Source: Ursus arctos | Lineage: Eukaryota; Chordata; Mammalia; Carnivora; Ursidae | Reading direction: 5' to 3' | Assembly (NCBI RefSeq): GCF_023065955.2 | Contig: NW_026622997.1 | Coordinates: 6,372,001-6,436,000 of the forward strand | Length of the DNA: 64,000 bases | Part shown: positions 59,344 through 64,000 of the stretch, in pieces | Layout of the letters: each line of letters starts with the position of its first letter | How positions within the stretch are numbered: position 1 is the first letter of the stretch | Notes under the pieces: generated by a model | Databases searched by the model: none | Told to the model about the DNA's origin: nothing | Seen by the model: only the letters and a program-made list of their open reading frames with translations | Translations under genes and position numbers: made by a program

Positions 59344-59459
59344 CATGTGATATGATGAGCACTGGGTGATATACTCAATAACGAATCATTGAACATTATA
59401 TCAAAAACTAATGATGTACTATACCTTGACTAATTGAATTTAAATTAAAAAAAAAAAAG
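59344..59459 (+). mobile_element. Very short L1 3' end, sense
   Basis: 'gatgagcactgggtgatata', 'cgaatcattgaacattatat' and 'aaaaactaatgatgtactat', then an A12 tail. A perfect 13-bp TSD agtatcttgaact lies at 59,331-59,343 and 59,460-59,472. It is the last ~115 bp of an L1, extremely 5'-truncated. Confidence 0.95.
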
Positions 59460-59472
59460 AGTATCTTGAACT

Positions 59473-59824
59473 TCCAGAGACGTAGCTGTTCAGCTCATTC
59501 TCTGATCCTATCATCTATCATAACTCCCAGCTGCAGCCTAAGATGGCTCCCACCCAACCCCTGGGCAAGCTGGACTGAGTGCGAGAGCTGTAGCCACACA
59601 TGTTACCAAAATCTGGCAGAGCTGCTGCTTGAGAAAGATGCTTCCTCATCCCTCTGCCACCCTTACTTGTGTCCCAGCTGTAAGAGGAGAAAAGGTAGGT
59701 GGACACTTCTGCTTTCATCCCAGGAGACAAGAGGACATGAACATGTCCACCATGTTCTTAAAAATCATCATTGGGAAATATATTTTGTGTCACCTGCATT
59801 GGGTGAACCGTGGAAAGCTCTTTA
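59473..59824. other. Unassigned stretch with a 121-codon frame
   Basis: The plus-strand frame at 59,466-59,831 starts inside the L1 TSD and has no recognised domain. Not called as a gene. Confidence 0.4.
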
Positions 59825-59965
59825 TGTGTAGATTCATTTAAGCCTTACCACTACCCCATAAAATAAGGAATATCGACCATTTTTGAGACAAGGAAATGAG
59901 CCAGCAAGTGACAGACAAAGGATTGGAATCCAGGTATATCTCACTGCAAAGCTCATATCCTACTA
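59825..59965 (-). mobile_element. MIR, antisense
   Basis: 'tttgagacaaggaaatgagc', 'cagcaagtgacagacaaagg' and 'attggaatccaggtata' follow reverse-complement MIR. Confidence 0.65.
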
Positions 59966-62276
59966 CATATACTATACCTTCCAGGAAGAAAAATGTTACA
60001 TAAAGTATCCTAAAAGGACTTCCTAGCTGGAAAGGGCTGATGTGTAATCTAGAAGAAACGTCTGTCGTTGTGCATTAGATTATATAAAGTTTTAATTTTA
60101 ATTGAACTAAGGCTGTATTGTGTTGACTGAACAAATGACCCACATTGTACGATCCAAGACAGTCATGGTGGTCCTTGCATCTTGCTGGACTCAGCAGCAG
60201 CCCTTTGCAGCCCCTCCCTCAGCCCCAGAGCACCTCTAATCCTCGCGTGGCTCTAGAACTATCTCATGAGCTTCCTTTTACAAATGTTAATTGTACAGTA
60301 TCTCCTGTGACCGATGTGCAAAGCCTTCATCAAAAGCAGCTGAAATTCATTATTATCATTTAGTAGTAGCAGTACGAAAGTTGGAAGCTGTTCTTTTTAA
60401 TTCTGATGATTAGGATCTAAATGTCAGATTCCCTTTTGCTCAAAACTCCGCTGAAACAAAGGTATTTCTAAATGACCATTATCCTGGCAATCCCTCTAGT
60501 TAAGGATGGTTTTGTAGTTTTTAAGTATTTCAATATCTATGAAACATATTTTGCCAAAAACAAGCTTCTCAGAGGCTTCTGGGTGCTAAGTTCTGACTGA
60601 GCAGGAGGGGTTTCTAACAATTTGCCATGTTTTCTATGCTCCTAGGAGCAGCCCTTCAACTCAGGGAAAAAGGGTAACTCCTTCTGCAGCCGTACAAGGG
60701 GCCCAGCAGCCTCACGGCACAGATGTGGCAAGAGCACATTTACGTGCTCAGGTCTGGTGCTTTGGCCAGAAGCAGAGGCTGCTAACTGTATGTACCATAC
60801 TTAATTAAGTAGGAGTTTTACGAGGTGGACGGCAGTACCCCAGGGGCCAACTCAAGGCCATGGGATTTATTGAGCTCTAACTGCAAACTGACAGCCCCCA
60901 GCATGCACATGACAGAGCCTATATTACAAGAAAGTTAATGTTGCAAGAGAACTCTTTAGAGGCGAAAAGCAAGGTATCCATTCTCTAGTCAGGGTCACTA
61001 CTCCATGACATCAGCACTTCTAGCAGGACCCCAGGGTGCACACCTACAGGAGACATGCAGAGGATGGGAGGAGCAGTGACCCAAAAGCATAGTTAGGGCC
61101 CGCCCTAAGATCAAAGGCAACAGGTAGCAGAGTTCTGAAAGGTTGGGCTCCTTTCAACAGGAACACCAAGAGCAATGGAATTATAATTCAACCATTTTCT
61201 AGGGATAAGACAGGCCAAGCAGGGGTATGAGAAGAGGACCAAAGTATCATTGCAACTTCATCCCTCCATTGGCAACATAAACAGGAGGAATCAGGAATGA
61301 GTAATGCAGTCAGCTGAAGAGGGGCCTCTCACCTCAGGATCATCCACGTCCAGCTTTGGGGAATGTTTCTGAGTGTGGATTTTGAGACACACAAAACACT
61401 CTGCTGAAAATCAAAAGAAACACACTGTATGCTTATAAGTCCACGTGTTTTAGCCCATAAATGAGTCAGAGACCCCATTAGTTTTGGGGAGCATCTGCCT
61501 TTTGAGATTTTATACTTCATCTTACATGCCATTGCCCTGAGTAGCCCTGCAAGACCACAGGAAGCAAGGGTAAACTTGAAATAAGCATTTGTTTTCTTGG
61601 CACACTTGTTAAAACAAGATTTTGTACATTCTTTTTATTAACCCATAACATTGCAACCTGATTCAAAGCCAACATGTAAAAACCATGGGGCCAGTATGTA
61701 AGGAAAAGATCCTTGAAGAAGCTCACACGTTTAAGCCCATGTATCAGGGCAGATATTCTCAAGACCATTCTGGGAACAGTAGTGTAGAGTAGCCTGACCA
61801 TCCGTCCTAGTTTCCCCAAGGCAGTTTGATTGTATCCCGTTGCCCCAGAATAATCATTAATATTGTCCCCCTTTCATTCTTAAAGTCATCCCAGTTTGGA
61901 CAATAAATTATGCAGTGACCTGGAACTGAGAATCAATCCTAGAGCTCTGACAGCTTCTCATCCTTCAGGTGAAAGTTCCCATAACTACCACAGAACTTGT
62001 GTCCTCTACTGGCCTTGGTTCTAAAGAGGGCAGTAGTGATCAACAAGGCACACCTAAGACCAGCTCCCCTGGAGTAGCCAGTTTGCTCCTGTACTGATGG
62101 CCATGCTTCCTTTGGCCAGGCTTAGCCTTGTCTCATTTGCCCCAGGCCCAGTTCTAGGTTGATGGCATCACACCGACAGCAGGAAGCATTTCTTCAGCTT
62201 TGGGGTATGAAGTTGTTCCATGAAAGGGAAGTATATGCAAAACAATATCTAAAAGTGGAAGAAACTTTAAGATAAA
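59966..62276. other. Unassigned non-coding stretch
   Basis: 2.3 kb without a recognised gene or confident repeat. A palindrome-poor block at 61,790-61,930 (ccatccgtcctagtttcccc) may be a DNA-transposon relic I cannot name. Minus-strand frames at 61,329-61,819 have no recognised product. Confidence 0.4.
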
Positions 62277-62313
62277 TGAAAAAGGTTGACAAGTCCAACT
62301 TGACAAGAAAAGG

Positions 62314-62319
62314 TTTATT
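62314..62319 (-). promoter_or_regulatory. Poly(A) signal of the probable LTR
   Basis: AATAAA on the minus strand in 'cctcaataaacc', followed by T-rich 'ttttcttg', as in many LTR R regions. Confidence 0.5.
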
Positions 62320-62392
62320 GAGGGGACAGAATCATGTCTTGGGCCACCTCAAGATGAGTAGATCTCTCAACCCCACCTCCCATAAGACCTGC

Positions 62393-62399
62393 TTTTATA
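62393..62399 (-). promoter_or_regulatory. TATA box of the probable LTR
   Basis: TATAAAA on the minus strand within 'gggctataaaagcagg', correctly spaced upstream of the poly(A) signal. Activity is unknown. Confidence 0.5.
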
Positions 62400-62752
62400 G
62401 CCCTAGAGACCACCCAGAAGGAAATGTTTGAGAATCATAGTCGTAGCGCCAGAGCAGATCAAGATCCTTATGCCTCAAGGGTATACTTAAGGATATGGTT
62501 AAACGAAAAGAAAAAAAAGTGGGTGGGGAGGCAGAGAGCTGTGTTCAAGAAGGCTTTAGGTCACAGTGCAGTCGTAATGGCAGATTTATCCAAGATGGCG
62601 TTAGTCTGGTTCACAGAGAAGGTCAAGACTGCTCTTTCCCATCCCAGGCAAAGAGTCCTTTTTAAATTCATAACAGTTCTTTGCCTCTCTATTTAGTTGT
62701 CGTGGAAACCCAAACCAAAGATCTCCTTTCTAGTTTGGATTTCATAACATTT

Positions 62753-63639
62753 CAGACATCTTGAAGAGAGATTTTGTGAATCAAGTTCCCCAGAAATTCT
62801 GAAGAACTGAGTATGACTTACAGGGAAGATGAAAGAGCTCACTGGCCATGACCCTTACAGGGTCTCCCCTCCATGTAATGTAGGCACCAAGCAACGCATT
62901 TCCTTTGTGGTTATGAGAAAGACCTCCAATTTTTCCACAAAGTTTCTCTGGGATATGAGTTGTACAAACCACATACTCTACAATTTTCTCTACCAAATGG
63001 CAATATTTGCTGCTGGCTGTGCTCACTGACCTACTGTAAGGCTGGCCCTGAACTGGGGACTCCTATATTTCCAAGCTCTAGTCTACTTCTCAATCTTTAT
63101 TGGCCTGAGGCAATGAATGGGTCAAGGTATTGGAATTAGATGGAACAGTATTTGGGTCCTAGCTCTGTGCCCCTGGGTGTCTTAACTTCCCCAACCATTC
63201 ATAAAATGATCATATTAGATGACAAAATAAACTGCTCTAACAGAGCAACAAAATTCAGGAGCTTAAAGAACAAAGGAGTTGATTGCTCTCACATAATAGT
63301 TCAAAGTGAGTGTTCTAGTTTGGCAGGTGGCTCTGTCCTGTGCAGTTATCCAGGAACCCAGGCTGAGAACATCTCTGCCGTCTTTAGCCCACGGTTTCCA
63401 AGGCAGTTGTGGTCATCATTATTTTTGTCGGTAGAGAGGGGTTAGAGAGCATGGCTGATAAACACCATTGTCTCAGGTGCCCTGGTGTGAAGGTGACCCA
63501 CATCATTTCTATTAACTCTCCGTGGGAAGACCTTAATTATCTTGATCCATGTACTGCAAGGAGGGCTGGGAGGGGTAGCACCTAGCTGGGCTCTAAATCC
63601 CAGCTAAAATTTATTTCTATGAATGAAGGGAAGCATGGA
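62753..63639. other. Unassigned stretch with possible worn repeats
   Basis: 63,140-63,235 has weak MIR-like blocks ('gggtcctagctctgtgcccc'). 63,230-63,420 ('agtttggcaggtggctctgt', 'ccaggaacccaggctgaga') looks like an ancient LTR- or DNA-type repeat that I cannot name. No gene is recognised. Confidence 0.4.
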
Positions 63640-63735
63640 TTTTGGCTTGTGACTGGCATTTTCCATCTCAATGGTAATGTGGTAATACTACCTCCCTCTT
63701 AGGGTGGTTGCTACAAGTAAGTTAGATGAAATGTG
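63640..63735 (+). mobile_element. MIR 3' fragment, sense
   Basis: 'ttccatctcaatggtaatgt', 'aatactacctccctcttagg' and 'agatgaaatgtgcccagtac' fit the MIR 3' half. Confidence 0.5.
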
Positions 63736-63929
63736 CCCAGTACCTGCCAATATTCAAGAAATGGGGGTTATTCCTACTTCTATTATGCTCTTGTCTGGTC
63801 TTACATCTGTAAATAGCATCTATATGCTAGTAATTTCCAAAATTACTACCTCCAAAATCTCCCCTGAATTCCAGATCCAAATATCCAACTGATCTTTTGT
63901 CATATCCCCTTGGATATTTGGTAGGCATC

Positions 63930-64000
63930 TTCTGATTCTGACACCAATATTTTCCCTCAAAACCAAGCAATTCTCCAACACCAGCTGGGTGTCCTACCAT
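63930..64000 (+). mobile_element. Start of a second MER21-like LTR, cut by the window end
   Basis: 'ccaagcaattctccaacacc' followed by 'agctgggtgtcctaccat' matches the beginning of the LTR at 44,920-44,955 ('ccaagaattctgtggacacc', 'agccaggtgtcctattga'). Confidence 0.6.

Larger units (their letters stand above)
62277..62752 (-). mobile_element. Probable solo retroviral LTR, antisense
   Basis: Read on the minus strand, a U3-like stretch leads to TATAAAA (62,399-62,393), then about 80 bases (R-like) to AATAAA (62,319-62,314) and a short C/T-rich U5-like end. This spacing is typical of simple LTRs. No gag/pol/env sequence adjoins. Terminal TG/CA and target duplication could not be fixed with confidence, so limits are approximate. 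Confidence 0.6.

Noticed and set aside
44872..63999. The two MER21-like LTRs as the ends of one provirus
   Set aside because: The interval is about 18 kb and consists of unrelated L1, L2, SINE and unassigned DNA with no retroviral genes seen.

Overview
This window looks like non-coding nuclear DNA of a carnivoran mammal. The strongest evidence is about 22 tRNA-derived Can-SINE (SINEC) copies. Their heads begin GGGGCGCCTGGGTGGC and their reverse-complement copies end GCCACCCAGGCGCCCC. They sit among carnivore LINE-1 3' ends, ancient L2/MIR/MaLR relics and simple repeats. The youngest SINE type resembles, from memory, the ursid (bear/giant panda) consensus, so a caniform and probably a bear is my best guess. 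I found no intact protein-coding gene, no convincing coding exon and no functional RNA gene. The window is intergenic or deep intronic.

The one gene-derived object is a processed pseudogene of cytoplasmic aspartyl-tRNA synthetase (DARS1) at about 11,791-13,661 (+). It is a near full-length retrocopy with 5' UTR, the whole coding span (11,868-13,372), 3' UTR, an AATAAA signal and a remnant A tail. A 16-bp target-site duplication (14/16 match) frames it. Three nonsense codons and three frameshifting deletions make it dead.

Layout. 1-10.5 kb: L1 fragments, an L2-like region, SINEs, MIR, MER5A and a MaLR LTR. 10.5-11.7 kb: relic of the pol/integrase region of an ERVL-type endogenous retrovirus, split by a SINE. 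11.8-13.7 kb: the DARS1 retrocopy. 13.7-24 kb: L2, MaLR, L1 tails, and TTTTC, TG, GA and GATA simple repeats. 24.6-27.9 kb: an old L1 covering the ORF1 region and the start of ORF2, interrupted by three SINEs. 28-36 kb: two young, oppositely oriented SINEs, MaLR LTRs and L1 3' ends. 38.1 kb: an ERV1-like LTR. 39.9-42.8 kb: an antisense L1 holding a second L1 that itself holds a SINE. 44.6-46 kb: MaLR plus a long MER21-like LTR. 47-52.7 kb: a young L1 tail, an old LTR, an L3/CR1-like piece and L2. 55-59.5 kb: L2, a thrice-hit insertion site, and the 5' part of an old L1. 62.3-62.75 kb: a probable solo LTR with TATA and poly(A) signals. The last 70 bases start a second MER21-like LTR.

Nothing here forms an operon or pathway. 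The value of the window is its record of layered retrotransposition, dated by readable target-site duplications (TSDs). Repeat family names are recalled from memory without a database search, so confidence is lower for ancient families.
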